From: Glaciecola sp047250385
GTDB lineage: Bacteria; Pseudomonadota; Gammaproteobacteria; Enterobacterales; Alteromonadaceae
Length of the DNA stretch: 64,000 nucleotides
Reading direction: 5' to 3'
Assembly: GCF_047250385.1 (NCBI RefSeq)
Contig: NZ_JBLBVM010000041.1
Coordinates: forward strand, 1 to 64,000
The notes under the pieces were generated by a model. The model was not told the DNA's origin and searched no databases. It saw only the letters and a list, made by a program, of their open reading frames with translations. A program made the translations under genes and the position numbers. The first letter of the stretch is position 1. Every line of letters begins with the position of its first letter. Shown piece after piece: positions 25,353 to 33,583 of this stretch.

Positions 25353-25913
25353 CTAACCGCCGTCAGCCGGCTTGTTTTTCTCGATAATGGCACGAATGCG
25401 CTCTTCCAGAATAGACGGTGCAGGTATCGGCATTATTTTCGCCCGCATCAGGCTAGACCCTTCAGCTGAGTAGTTGTATTTATTGGCATAGCGCGCACTT
25501 ACGGAGGTTGTTTTAGCTTTCGCGTAACCGCCAAACCCGAAACCAATAGCGCCAGCCGAAACAGTTTTTGTACTGCGCTTACGCTCAAATTCACTCGATT
25601 CACTAAAGCTAATGGATATCTTTATCTCAATGGTTGCTTCAGTGAATTGATAGAAGGTTGGCGTAAAGCCAAGCTCGATGAGCGACATTTCTTCGCCGTC
25701 AAACTTCACCATCGACTTGTGTGTGACAACTTCGCTCTCCCCCGTTTCAGGGTCAAACTCAACAGTTTCGTATTCGCCACTCATCATCTGTGCTAAACGC
25801 AAGCCTGTCTCATCCATTGCGTATTGAGCTTCGGCTATAGCAAGCCCCATACTTGTGATCATCTCACCAAATGGCACATCACTGAGTTCTCTACCTATGT
25901 TTACTCTAGGCAT
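25353..25913 (-). CDS. DUF2589-like protein, paralogue D (12-gene operon)
   Basis: 186 aa. It contains all three blocks of the operon's repeated family: VPFGEMITSMGLAIAEAQYA (about residues 13-32), LIELGFTPTFYQFTEATIEI (about 79-98), and the C-terminal YANKYNYSAEGSSLMRAKIM followed by PIPAPSILEERI. Between blocks 2 and 3 is a variable Ser/Thr/Gly-rich beta-type insert (SAGAIGFGFGGYAKAKTT). It is closest to paralogue C encoded just upstream. The repeated helix plus amphipathic strands suggest an oligomer-forming subunit. The layout resembles Pfam DUF2589 by eye; function unknown. Confidence 0.8.
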   Translation of the reverse strand: MPRVNIGRELSDVPFGEMITSMGLAIAEAQYAMDETGLRLAQMMSGEYETVEFDPETGESEVVTHKSMVKFDGEEMSLIELGFTPTFYQFTEATIEIKISISFSESSEFERKRSTKTVSAGAIGFGFGGYAKAKTTSVSARYANKYNYSAEGSSLMRAKIMPIPAPSILEERIRAIIEKNKPADGG

Positions 25914-25940
25914 GATTTATCTCCTGTTTATAGCGAACGC

Positions 25941-26525
25941 TTATGCATCATCATCTTCATCGCTTTCAAATAAGTCTCTTACCCGCTCTTCAAAAATCGC
26001 AGGCGGTGGAATAGGCACTAAATTACATCTCAACAAGCTGCTACCTTCCGCGCTATAGCTGTATTTGCTGGAATAGGAAGCGTCAACTGTGGTTGTGCGC
26101 GTGGTGGTGCTATTTCTTGCGCCAAAAATGCTGAAAATGCCGCGGTTACGCTTCTTATTAGAATTGGTCACGGTATTCACCGTATGTGTATATTCACGAT
26201 CATAAGTCATCTTAATTGCGATCTTCACTTCAATGATGTTGTTCGTAAATTGGTAAAAAGTAGGTGAAAAGCCAAGCTCTAACATACTTACTTTTTGTGG
26301 AGCGCCGTCGTCATTAAGACCGAAGTACACACGAGTATCTTCTTCTCCAGTTTGCTTACCCTCGTCATCAAATACTGGCATGCGGCCGCCCATCAATTGA
26401 GCAACTCGAATACTAGCGGAATCAAGGTCGTATTGAGCATCTGCAATAGCCAGCGCCATACTGCTTATCATTTCCCCCATCGGGACATTGAGTAGATCTC
26501 TACCTAAGTTTCTAGCAAGTGACAT
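25941..26525 (-). CDS. DUF2589-like protein, paralogue C (12-gene operon)
   Basis: 194 aa. The blocks are VPMGEMISSMALAIADAQYD near the N terminus, MLELGFSPTFYQFTNNIIEV in the middle, and SYSSKYSYSAEGSSLLRCNL with VPIPPPAIFEERV near the C terminus. The last residues are acidic (ESDEDDDA). The insert between blocks 2 and 3 is basic and Thr-rich. The high similarity to paralogue D in all three blocks points to a local tandem duplication, followed by divergence of the inserts. The gene is 27 nt upstream of D and 37 nt downstream of B. Confidence 0.8.
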   Translation of the reverse strand: MSLARNLGRDLLNVPMGEMISSMALAIADAQYDLDSASIRVAQLMGGRMPVFDDEGKQTGEEDTRVYFGLNDDGAPQKVSMLELGFSPTFYQFTNNIIEVKIAIKMTYDREYTHTVNTVTNSNKKRNRGIFSIFGARNSTTTRTTTVDASYSSKYSYSAEGSSLLRCNLVPIPPPAIFEERVRDLFESDEDDDA

Positions 26526-26562
26526 AGATGTAACTCCTTTTCACTGTTAATTAAATTTGTGT

Positions 26563-27057
26563 TTAGCTTTCGTCGCCTTCTGCATCGTTGTTCGCAGTAG
26601 CTTGGCGACTTGCCAGCCAGTTTTGAAAAGCATTTGGCGGCGGGATTGAGGAAATGCGAGCAACTATCGAGCTACTTGCTTCTGATTTAAAACTGTATTT
26701 TGTGGCGAACGACGCACTTACCGTTGCAGCAAACATGACAAAATACACTGCACCACCAACGGTAGCAGATGTCGATAAACTCGCCTCAGTGCTCGTTGAT
26801 GTCGACAACGAAACACGGATATCTATAGTGGCTTCAGTAAAGTGATAGAAAACTGGCGCAAAGCCCAATTCAATTAAGGATTTTTTCTCATTATCGACAT
26901 CCACCCCATGATTCTCAGCATCACCCAGTTGCATCGCCATATGAATTGAATTGAGATCTAACGCTCGTTGTGCCCCAGCAATTGCGCCTCCCAGCTGATT
27001 TAGCAAAGAAGGTAGCGGTGACTGCTCCAATGAGGCCATGACTTTCGCTTCAGACAT
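26563..27057 (-). CDS. DUF2589-like protein, paralogue B (12-gene operon)
   Basis: 164 aa, the shortest canonical member. The blocks are SPLPSLLNQLGGAIAGAQRA, LIELGFAPVFYHFTEATIDI, and SFATKYSFKSEASSSIVARI with SSIPPPNAFQNWL. The insert between blocks 2 and 3 is hydrophobic and Ala/Val/Thr-rich (GGAVYFVMFAATVSA) and could insert in or cross a membrane, although it may equally be a beta hairpin. The acidic C terminus is EGDES. Ten nt separate it from the upstream paralogue A. Confidence 0.8.
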   Translation of the reverse strand: MSEAKVMASLEQSPLPSLLNQLGGAIAGAQRALDLNSIHMAMQLGDAENHGVDVDNEKKSLIELGFAPVFYHFTEATIDIRVSLSTSTSTEASLSTSATVGGAVYFVMFAATVSASFATKYSFKSEASSSIVARISSIPPPNAFQNWLASRQATANNDAEGDES

Positions 27058-27067
27058 AATTTACATC

Positions 27068-27685
27068 CTATTCCGGATCTGGCTCGGGTTCAGGCTCTGG
27101 TTCTGGTTCTGGCTCAGGTCCTGGTGCTGGCGGATCAGGCTCTTCAACCGCTGGCTCGGGCGGCTCAGGTGCTTCAATGCTGCCACCTCCAGAACTAGCA
27201 TGCTGGCGCAAGGCCTCCAGAAAAGCTTGAGGAGGCGGTATGCTTCGCATCGTTGTTTTTATGCGTGATACGGCTTCCATATCAAATTCATACTTATGAT
27301 GTAAGTCGAACGATATGGTGCCCGCAAAGGCAACAGGTAGACCCGCTGATTCTTCAGTACCCAAGCCCGCTTCTAAACCAAAATCGATGCCTGACTCAAC
27401 CCTGACGGATATCGTTACTTTAAATTCCATCTCGGTTTCAGTGAAATGATAAAACTGAGGAATGAAGCCTAGCTCTAACAATGTTCGCTCACGCGAGGTG
27501 CCATCTGCATCATTGAATGTAATGCGCGTTTCACTCAGCAATGTTGCCGCACGAACGGATGATGAATCTAATTCGTATTGTGCTGAAGCAATCGCCTTTG
27601 CCGTGTTTTCAATGAGCTTGGGTATAGGGACATCCATTAAAGCCTGCCCAGGCGTCATTTGTGCTACTTGATTATCAAAATTCAT
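27068..27685 (-). CDS. DUF2589-like protein with EP-repeat tail, paralogue A (12-gene operon)
   Basis: 205 aa. The blocks are VPIPKLIENTAKAIASAQYE, LLELGFIPQFYHFTETEMEF, and DLHHKYEFDMEAVSRIKTTM with RSIPPPQAFLEAL. The final ~40 residues are a low-complexity Pro/Glu tail with about six EP units ending in DPE. The same kind of ending (DPEPDPE) recurs in the 119-aa protein of the operon. A tail of this type is extended and acidic and could span a distance or bind a basic partner such as the 333-aa coiled-coil protein; that is inference. The ATG at 27685 is one base from the preceding stop. Confidence 0.8.
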   Translation of the reverse strand: MNFDNQVAQMTPGQALMDVPIPKLIENTAKAIASAQYELDSSSVRAATLLSETRITFNDADGTSRERTLLELGFIPQFYHFTETEMEFKVTISVRVESGIDFGLEAGLGTEESAGLPVAFAGTISFDLHHKYEFDMEAVSRIKTTMRSIPPPQAFLEALRQHASSGGGSIEAPEPPEPAVEEPDPPAPGPEPEPEPEPEPEPDPE

Positions 27686-27686
27686 G

Positions 27687-28277
27687 TTATCTCACTCCGC
27701 ATACAAGGCCTGCGCCCTGTTTCTTGAGTTGTTCAGAAAGTTGAAACAGTCCTAACTGCCGCTGTTCCGCGAGAATTGACTGCTCTGCGGCGCTGTTGAG
27801 GTATTGCATACGTTGCAACATTGCCTGGATTTTTCTCGTTTTTTTATCGATAAGGTGTTGATTTAAAATTGCTAAATGTTCATGAAGTTGCTCTTTTTCA
27901 TCTAACTTAATTAACAAATAAGCTTTTTTAAGCATCAAAATTATTCTGTCTTTTTTTGCTTCCGGACTTTGCAATTCTTTTCCTTCGTAATTGCTGAGTG
28001 CCTGTTCAACATATTGCATCGCCGTTTTGTTGTCGCCGGATAGCTCAATACACTCGACCGATAACTCAGCTAGGTATCTTTGCAGAACTAAGGCGAGGTT
28101 CTGCTGCATACTAGCTCGCATTAATATCTGTAGTAATTTGATTGCTTCATCGAAACGGCTATAGCGTAATTTCTTAGCAACTTCCTCAAGTACGTCATAA
28201 AGCTTCACGCTCATCTGATTTGGTTCTTGAAAACCAGTGTGTTTAACATTTTCTTGAGGTGTTTTCTTCATCGTCAT
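27687..28277 (-). CDS. Helical-repeat (TPR-like) protein (12-gene operon)
   Basis: 196 aa, all-helical by composition. Segments such as RYSRFDEAIKLLQILMRAS, QRYLAELSVECIELSGD, KTAMQYVEQALSNYEGK and KKAYLLIKLDEKEQLHEHLA fit two to four degenerate tetratricopeptide-like helix pairs. TPR proteins act as protein-protein adaptors or chaperones. There is no signal peptide. It is the second gene of the operon, 6 nt after the first gene and 1 nt before paralogue A, so its translation is probably coupled to both. A specific chaperone role for the secreted or assembled paralogues is possible but unproven. Confidence 0.75.
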   Translation of the reverse strand: MTMKKTPQENVKHTGFQEPNQMSVKLYDVLEEVAKKLRYSRFDEAIKLLQILMRASMQQNLALVLQRYLAELSVECIELSGDNKTAMQYVEQALSNYEGKELQSPEAKKDRIILMLKKAYLLIKLDEKEQLHEHLAILNQHLIDKKTRKIQAMLQRMQYLNSAAEQSILAEQRQLGLFQLSEQLKKQGAGLVCGVR

Positions 28278-28283
28278 TTCACT

Positions 28284-29423
28284 TTACCTTCGACTTAACA
28301 GGCAGTGAATGTTTGAACGTTTACATTCGTATTGCAGCCATAGTGCTTGGTGTGAATTTGCATTAACTGGAAGTAACAATGATTGATTCTTAGATATTTT
28401 TATAGGAATTTGCTTGCCCATAATGGTTTGGCATAATTGCGTTAACAACCCAGCGTAACTCTCTTCCCAATTAGGAAAACTAAGATCAAACCTGTTACTC
28501 GATATAAGGTTAGCTTCGGCATTAACGCCGCATTGATGCAATTGCGCGAGTAATTCTTGAGTACGATCCCAATCGATACATCGGGCAATAAGCATCGGTA
28601 AATTTGCTAATAATTTTTCATGAACGACAGCCGGGATACCACACATGTCAGCGAGGATTGGAGTTAACATTTCTATGTTTAGAGTAGCCGTATTGCTTTG
28701 CTCTGTTGGCAATAAACGAACATCAAAGCGCATGTAATCATGATTTTGCAGAACAATCGGAAGATGAAACTCATTTGCTTTACGCCAAGCACCATATGCT
28801 TTGTCAAAATCAATGTTTTGAGCTTGCCACTGCATCAAGCCTTCTTTTGAGCGCTCCCTCGTCATACCCAATTGAGCGTAGTATTGCTGCACACTTTGTA
28901 AGTCATCTAAGGCAAAAGCGACGAGTGTATATTTTGCTTTTTTCGGGCACGAAACCAAAACATCAACACCCTCAATTGAGAAGCGTTCAGCGAGTTCATT
29001 TGCGACGGTTTCAGATAAATTACCGAGTAGAGTTGCTGGAGTATTGCAAAGGCTTTTAATGACCTCTTCGCCAGATTGACCGGTGAAGGCTGCTATTTTG
29101 CTTGCAAACTCCGTTATCGCGCTGAAGTCATTTATGTAAGCTGCAATCTCATATTTATCTTGCGTGGTTTCTACATTTGCGGATGCATTCAAGTTTGGGT
29201 TGGTTTGGTCCAGCACACGACAAGGCAAGCCCACATCTTCTAATGCAGATGAAAGGCGTACAGCGGTCTCACGATTGAGTTTCGTTTTGAATATACTGGG
29301 GGCGTTTAAGATAAGTTCGATGCAGGATCTTTTACTCAAGCCAAGTAGCTCGTGATGCTTTGCTATCGCAAGAACATTTGCTTGACCTATTCCTTGAACT
29401 TGAATCTGAGCACTTTGTTGCAT
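28284..29423 (-). CDS. Protein with three degenerate internal repeats, first gene of 12-gene operon
   Basis: 379 aa, not recognised as a whole. I see three related segments of about 55-60 residues: ~14-68 (LGLSKRSCIELILNAP ... ALEDVGLPCRVLD), ~96-157 (TGQSGEEVIKSLCNTP ... VDVLVS) and ~254-306 (CGIPAVVHEKLLANLP ... LHQCGVNAEANL). Each has a helix, a short turn, a second helix ending in a conserved Pro, a third helix, then G-x-x-x and a strand. The pattern recalls the ribosomal protein L7/L12 C-terminal (ClpS-like) fold, a common adaptor module. No enzymatic residues are evident. It heads the operon after a 330-bp intergenic region. Confidence 0.75.
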   Translation of the reverse strand: MQQSAQIQVQGIGQANVLAIAKHHELLGLSKRSCIELILNAPSIFKTKLNRETAVRLSSALEDVGLPCRVLDQTNPNLNASANVETTQDKYEIAAYINDFSAITEFASKIAAFTGQSGEEVIKSLCNTPATLLGNLSETVANELAERFSIEGVDVLVSCPKKAKYTLVAFALDDLQSVQQYYAQLGMTRERSKEGLMQWQAQNIDFDKAYGAWRKANEFHLPIVLQNHDYMRFDVRLLPTEQSNTATLNIEMLTPILADMCGIPAVVHEKLLANLPMLIARCIDWDRTQELLAQLHQCGVNAEANLISSNRFDLSFPNWEESYAGLLTQLCQTIMGKQIPIKISKNQSLLLPVNANSHQALWLQYECKRSNIHCLLSRR

Positions 29424-29750
29424 TGTCTGCCACCACGTTCCCTGTAAATGATTAACATCTAGTTAGCTGGGCTTGTGACGGCTTGATACAAGCAATTAAA
29501 CATATGTCTTTGGCGGTTGCTTACAACAAAAATTAACAACTACTATTCAAAAATATAGGAGTCAAGCAGGCATTACGCAAGCTTATTTTTTAAGCTATTG
29601 CTGGTTATTTTTTAAGCGTATGACTTTTATTAGTTTTTTCCACGAAAAAAATAAACGATATGCATCGAATTTGTATTTCTTAGTGCCGATTTGTTTTGCG
29701 AGGTTTTGATATGCGCGGCTTTATTTCAAGCCGCTATCGATTGTTTTGGA
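29424..29750. other. Intergenic region upstream of the 12-gene operon
   Basis: 327 bp, AT-rich. It must contain the operon's promoter (minus strand). A TTGACT hexamer (minus, 29560-29565) is present but lacks a good -10 at the right distance, so I do not call it. The ubiI-side end holds a hairpin terminator at 29715-29734. No ORF or RNA gene is seen. Confidence 0.5.
29715..29734 (-). terminator. Terminator after ubiI
   Basis: GCGGCTT (29715-29721) pairs with AAGCCGC (29728-29734) across a 6-nt loop, 17 bp after the ubiI stop. A T-rich stretch follows only loosely on the minus strand. It probably separates the ubi operon from the 12-gene operon. Confidence 0.6.
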
Positions 29751-30968
29751 CTACTTTTTAATAGTCGAACGAGCTAATTCAGGTAACTTTCCTGCGCTAC
29801 CCATTGCTTGTTCAATAAAAAAGCTTTTGATGGGGGGAAGTGTGTTTGCTGTTGCTAAGCCCAAGTTTCTTGCAAGCTTAAGAGCAGGGTCTTTACCGCT
29901 AAATAAACGTTTAAATCCCTCCATAGTAGCAATCATTTTGGCCGCTTCGGCTTTGCGCCATCGCTCATAAGGTCGCAAGGCTTTTTTAGTATGAAATGCC
30001 TTTTCTGCTTGTTTGAGCGTAGCCAATTCCTGCGCCAACGTAGCCACGTCCAGTAAACCTAAATTGGCCCCCTGACCAGCTAAGGGGTGAATTGTATGCG
30101 CGGCATCGCCAACTAATACAATCCCATTATCAACCCATTGCTGTGCGTATTGCATTTTTAATGGGTAACTAAAGCGTTTGCTTAACAAGTCACATTTACC
30201 GAGTTGATTATCTAGTGCGACCTGCAAAGACTTACAAAACTCTTCATCGCTCAAGCCTAACAAGCGCTCAGCTTCTTGCGTATCTTGAGACCATACAATA
30301 GAACATGCCTTAGGTGTTGATAAAGGTAAGAAAGCCAGAGGACCTGTTGGTGTAAAAGCTTGTCGTGCAACCAGTTCATGTGGGCGTTCTGTTTCAATGT
30401 TAGCGACAATGGCAATGTGATCATAGTCCCAAAACGTCAATGCAAACTTTGCAGTTTTACGAACAAAAGAATTACCACCATCTGCACCTACAATAAGCTT
30501 CGCGGCAATCATGTCACCGTTCTCTAGGTTGATGAATTGCTGCTCATCGCTACGGTTTATATTAGCGATTTTCTCCCCGCTGAAAAACTGGATATTCTCT
30601 TGATCCTTCGCCGTTTCGAATAAGGCCTGTGTAATGCAATTGTTCTCAATGATATGACCTAAACTCTCGAGTTTGTTTTCTTGTGCCGAAAATGCAATGC
30701 GCCCAAACGCTTGGTCTTCCCACACTTGCATATCGGTATAAGCTTGCATGCGATGAATATGTTGCCACGCATTCACATTCTTGAATATTCGCTCACTAGT
30801 TTTACTAATAGCGCTCACCCTTGGAGAGAATTCATCGCTAATCGATTGAGAAATTTTATTGGCATCGATAACTGCCACTGCAAAATCATCCTGAGCCAGT
30901 GCCAGCGCTAAGGTTTGCCCAGCAATACCCGCTCCAACAATTGCAATATCAACATTTACGACACTCAT
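29751..30968 (-). CDS. ubiI: UbiI/VisC-type ubiquinone biosynthesis flavin hydroxylase
   Basis: 405 aa. An FAD-dependent aromatic hydroxylase of the UbiH/UbiF/VisC family that hydroxylates polyprenylphenol intermediates of ubiquinone. The N-terminal GAGIAGQTLALAL binds the ADP of FAD; GADGGNSFVRK (the DG motif) and VGDAAHTIHPLAGQGANLG (the GD motif) complete the flavin site. The position directly after ubiH in the pepP-ubiH-visC order supports UbiI rather than UbiF, although the precise ring position cannot be read from sequence. The stop of ubiH at 30969 abuts this ATG. Confidence 0.88.
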   Translation of the reverse strand: MSVVNVDIAIVGAGIAGQTLALALAQDDFAVAVIDANKISQSISDEFSPRVSAISKTSERIFKNVNAWQHIHRMQAYTDMQVWEDQAFGRIAFSAQENKLESLGHIIENNCITQALFETAKDQENIQFFSGEKIANINRSDEQQFINLENGDMIAAKLIVGADGGNSFVRKTAKFALTFWDYDHIAIVANIETERPHELVARQAFTPTGPLAFLPLSTPKACSIVWSQDTQEAERLLGLSDEEFCKSLQVALDNQLGKCDLLSKRFSYPLKMQYAQQWVDNGIVLVGDAAHTIHPLAGQGANLGLLDVATLAQELATLKQAEKAFHTKKALRPYERWRKAEAAKMIATMEGFKRLFSGKDPALKLARNLGLATANTLPPIKSFFIEQAMGSAGKLPELARSTIKK

Positions 30969-32210
30969 TTAGCGTTCTCCCATAGCAAAACTTGCCAATG
31001 AATTTTTTAATGCCGAGTTATGATTCAATGCAATCAAGCTTAGGTTACGACTGATGGTGAAGGGTAAATACTGATTAGAGAAGACCCTTACCAATGCATC
31101 CGTTGCAGCAATAACACTCTCTTTATCCTGAGTCCGCACTTTTTTGTATGCGTTGATAACTGAAAACTCGCCAGGATCAGCCTCTTTTCCTTTGCCTGCC
31201 AGTATATCAAGTAAGCCTTTGATATCGCGTATACCAAGGTTAAAACCCTGCCCAGCAATCGGATGCAGGCTTTGTGCGGCATTACCTAAACAAATCACTC
31301 TATGGGCTGCAAATTGCTTTACTTGCATTAGAGACAAGGGATAAGCATAACGCGTTGATGCGGCTTGGAAACGACCTAATTTGTCTCCAAATAACTGTTG
31401 TAGTTTGTTTAAAAATTCAGCTTCGCCCAACGCCATCACATCGTCAGTTTTATCTTGATCGATAGTCCACACCAACGACATCTGATTACCGGCATCAGTT
31501 TGCATTGGCAGCAGTGCTATAGGCCCTTGCGAAGTAAAGCGTTCAAACGCACTATTGTTATGAGGAAGCTGCGTTATCACATTAGCAATAATGGCGGATT
31601 GAGCGTATTCCTCAACACTTGCCGATAAGCCAAACATTTCTCGTGATGGAGATTGCCCACCTTCCGCGATAAGTACTAGTTTTGCGCTTATCGTTTTATT
31701 CGAAAGTTGTAAGTCTGTTTTGTCCTGAGATCGAACAAGTGAAGTAATTTTTTCTGGGCAAAGATAATCGACATTTGTGTGTTTCAACTGCGCTAGCATT
31801 TGCTGACCGAGCTCAGCCAGTGACACGACGTAGCCAAGGTCATCTTCAGTATCTTGATTATTTGATTGTTGCAGTTGAACTTGGCCTAAATGACCTCGGT
31901 CCGATACGTGAATGTGTTTTATTGGGCAACAATCTACAGCTTGTTCATTCAAACCGATGCCAAATTGGTTTAATTGTTTAAAGGACTCTTTTGCGAGTGC
32001 AACAACTCTAGCATCAAAACTCGGGTGCATGATTGTTGTTTTAGCCGACTCACCTTTTTTGACCTTTTCATTATTTTCAGCTTTCGCTTCGGTCTCAAAG
32101 GCTTCTATCACTGCAATGGAATATGAGGTTGCATTAGACAGCGCCAAGGCCGCTGCACAGCCTACAATACCGCCACCTGCAATAACTATGTCATAGTCCG
32201 AATTTGCCAT
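30969..32210 (-). CDS. ubiH: UbiH-type 2-polyprenyl-6-methoxyphenol hydroxylase
   Basis: 413 aa. Paralogue of the next gene: FAD-binding AGGGIVGCAAALAL at the N terminus, AEGGQSPSREMFG in the middle, and the characteristic UbiH form of the GD motif, GNAAQSLHPIAGQGFNLGIRD, with Asn in place of Asp. It acts in aerobic ubiquinone synthesis in the cytoplasmic Ubi complex. It starts immediately after the pepP stop and ends immediately before ubiI. Residues ~40-60 contain a small Lys/Glu-rich insertion (KAENNEKVKKGE). Confidence 0.9.
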   Translation of the reverse strand: MANSDYDIVIAGGGIVGCAAALALSNATSYSIAVIEAFETEAKAENNEKVKKGESAKTTIMHPSFDARVVALAKESFKQLNQFGIGLNEQAVDCCPIKHIHVSDRGHLGQVQLQQSNNQDTEDDLGYVVSLAELGQQMLAQLKHTNVDYLCPEKITSLVRSQDKTDLQLSNKTISAKLVLIAEGGQSPSREMFGLSASVEEYAQSAIIANVITQLPHNNSAFERFTSQGPIALLPMQTDAGNQMSLVWTIDQDKTDDVMALGEAEFLNKLQQLFGDKLGRFQAASTRYAYPLSLMQVKQFAAHRVICLGNAAQSLHPIAGQGFNLGIRDIKGLLDILAGKGKEADPGEFSVINAYKKVRTQDKESVIAATDALVRVFSNQYLPFTISRNLSLIALNHNSALKNSLASFAMGER

Positions 32211-33551
32211 TTATTTTGCCATCAACGCTTCAATTTGTTTGATTTCTTTGGGCACCTTGCTTGTCATTACATGATTTCCGCCCGCAGTGATCACAATATC
32301 ATCTTCTATGCGGATGCCGATACCTTTATATTTGTCATCGACATTGGCTGAAGCTGGTATATATAGCCCGGGTTCAACAGTCATCACCATGCCAATTTCT
32401 AATGGTCGATCTTTTCCATCAATTTTATAGATGCCTACATCGTGCACGTCCAATCCAAGCCAATGACCTAGGCCATGCATGAAATATTTACGCCATGTTT
32501 CCTTCTCGATATTCGCCTCAATAGACCCGCTCAAAATACCTAGTTCCACTAAGCCCTCCACCACCACTCTAACGCAGGCAAGCATCGCCGAAGAGATTGT
32601 CCCTCCAGGCTTTAAGCAAGCTAGTGCGGCAATTTGGGCATCTAACACTAATTGGTACAGTTGTTTTTGAACAGGACTGAAGTGGCCATCTACAGGGAAA
32701 GTGCGAGTAATATCAGCGGCATAACCAGCCAGTTCGCACCCTGCATCTATTAAGACGAGGTCACCACTACGAAGCTCATCAGCATTCTCTGTATAGTGTA
32801 AGATACAGGCATTTTCACCACTACCTACAATAGTGCCATAGGCGGGATAACGCGCACCTTGCATAGTAAACTCGTGATGAAGTTCGGCTTCGAGTTGGTA
32901 TTCGAATTTACCGGCTTGACTGAAAAGCATTGCTCTTACATGCGCCATTGCGGATATATCTGCAGCTCGCTGCATTATCTCAATTTCCGCTTCGGATTTA
33001 ATTAAACGCATTTCATGTAGAACAGGTTGAATATCATGCACTGAGGAAGGTGCAATTTTACTTTGCTTTGGTGCATTTCGACATTCTGATAAGGCCATCG
33101 TTATCGTAGCATCTACACGTGGTTCGGCGTCCAGCGAGTAATAGATATGCTCGTGACCATCAATTAAGTCCACCAGTAGATCATCAATCTCATCGGCATC
33201 AAAAGCGGCATCGGTACCAAGCTTGCTCGCAGCCTTTGCCACACCGAGTCTTCTGCCATGCCATATTTCGGCATTCTCATCGCTCGCTTGCACGAAAACT
33301 GCTGAATAATGTTGTGAAGCACTTGTTGCTTGTTCTGCATTAGGCATCGATTTATTTGATAAAACTAGAAACGCATTTGGCTCATTAAAACCCGTTAAAT
33401 ACCAAAAATCGCTATCTTGTCTGAAAGGATATTCGGTATCGTTACTTCTCGTTACTAGGGATGATGCCGCTATGATGCAAATGCTATTGGGAGCGCAATT
33501 TGCTAATAATCGAGCGCGGCGCTGTTGAAATTCTGACAGTGATATTGTCAT
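32211..33551 (-). CDS. pepP: Xaa-Pro aminopeptidase (aminopeptidase P)
   Basis: 446 aa, normal for PepP (M24B family). The N-terminal creatinase-like domain begins FQQRRARLLANCAPN. The catalytic pita-bread domain has the five metal ligands in their usual places: Asp in LIDAGCELAGYAADITRTF (two Asp), His in GLGHWLGLDVHD, Glu in MTVEPGLYIP and Glu in GIRIEDDIVI. It removes N-terminal residues before proline in the cytoplasm. It is in the conserved order ygfB-pepP-ubiH-ubiI, all on the minus strand. Confidence 0.95.
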   Translation of the reverse strand: MTISLSEFQQRRARLLANCAPNSICIIAASSLVTRSNDTEYPFRQDSDFWYLTGFNEPNAFLVLSNKSMPNAEQATSASQHYSAVFVQASDENAEIWHGRRLGVAKAASKLGTDAAFDADEIDDLLVDLIDGHEHIYYSLDAEPRVDATITMALSECRNAPKQSKIAPSSVHDIQPVLHEMRLIKSEAEIEIMQRAADISAMAHVRAMLFSQAGKFEYQLEAELHHEFTMQGARYPAYGTIVGSGENACILHYTENADELRSGDLVLIDAGCELAGYAADITRTFPVDGHFSPVQKQLYQLVLDAQIAALACLKPGGTISSAMLACVRVVVEGLVELGILSGSIEANIEKETWRKYFMHGLGHWLGLDVHDVGIYKIDGKDRPLEIGMVMTVEPGLYIPASANVDDKYKGIGIRIEDDIVITAGGNHVMTSKVPKEIKQIEALMAK

Positions 33552-33583
33552 ATTAAGGGGAAATCCTTTAAAGAGCTACTGAC

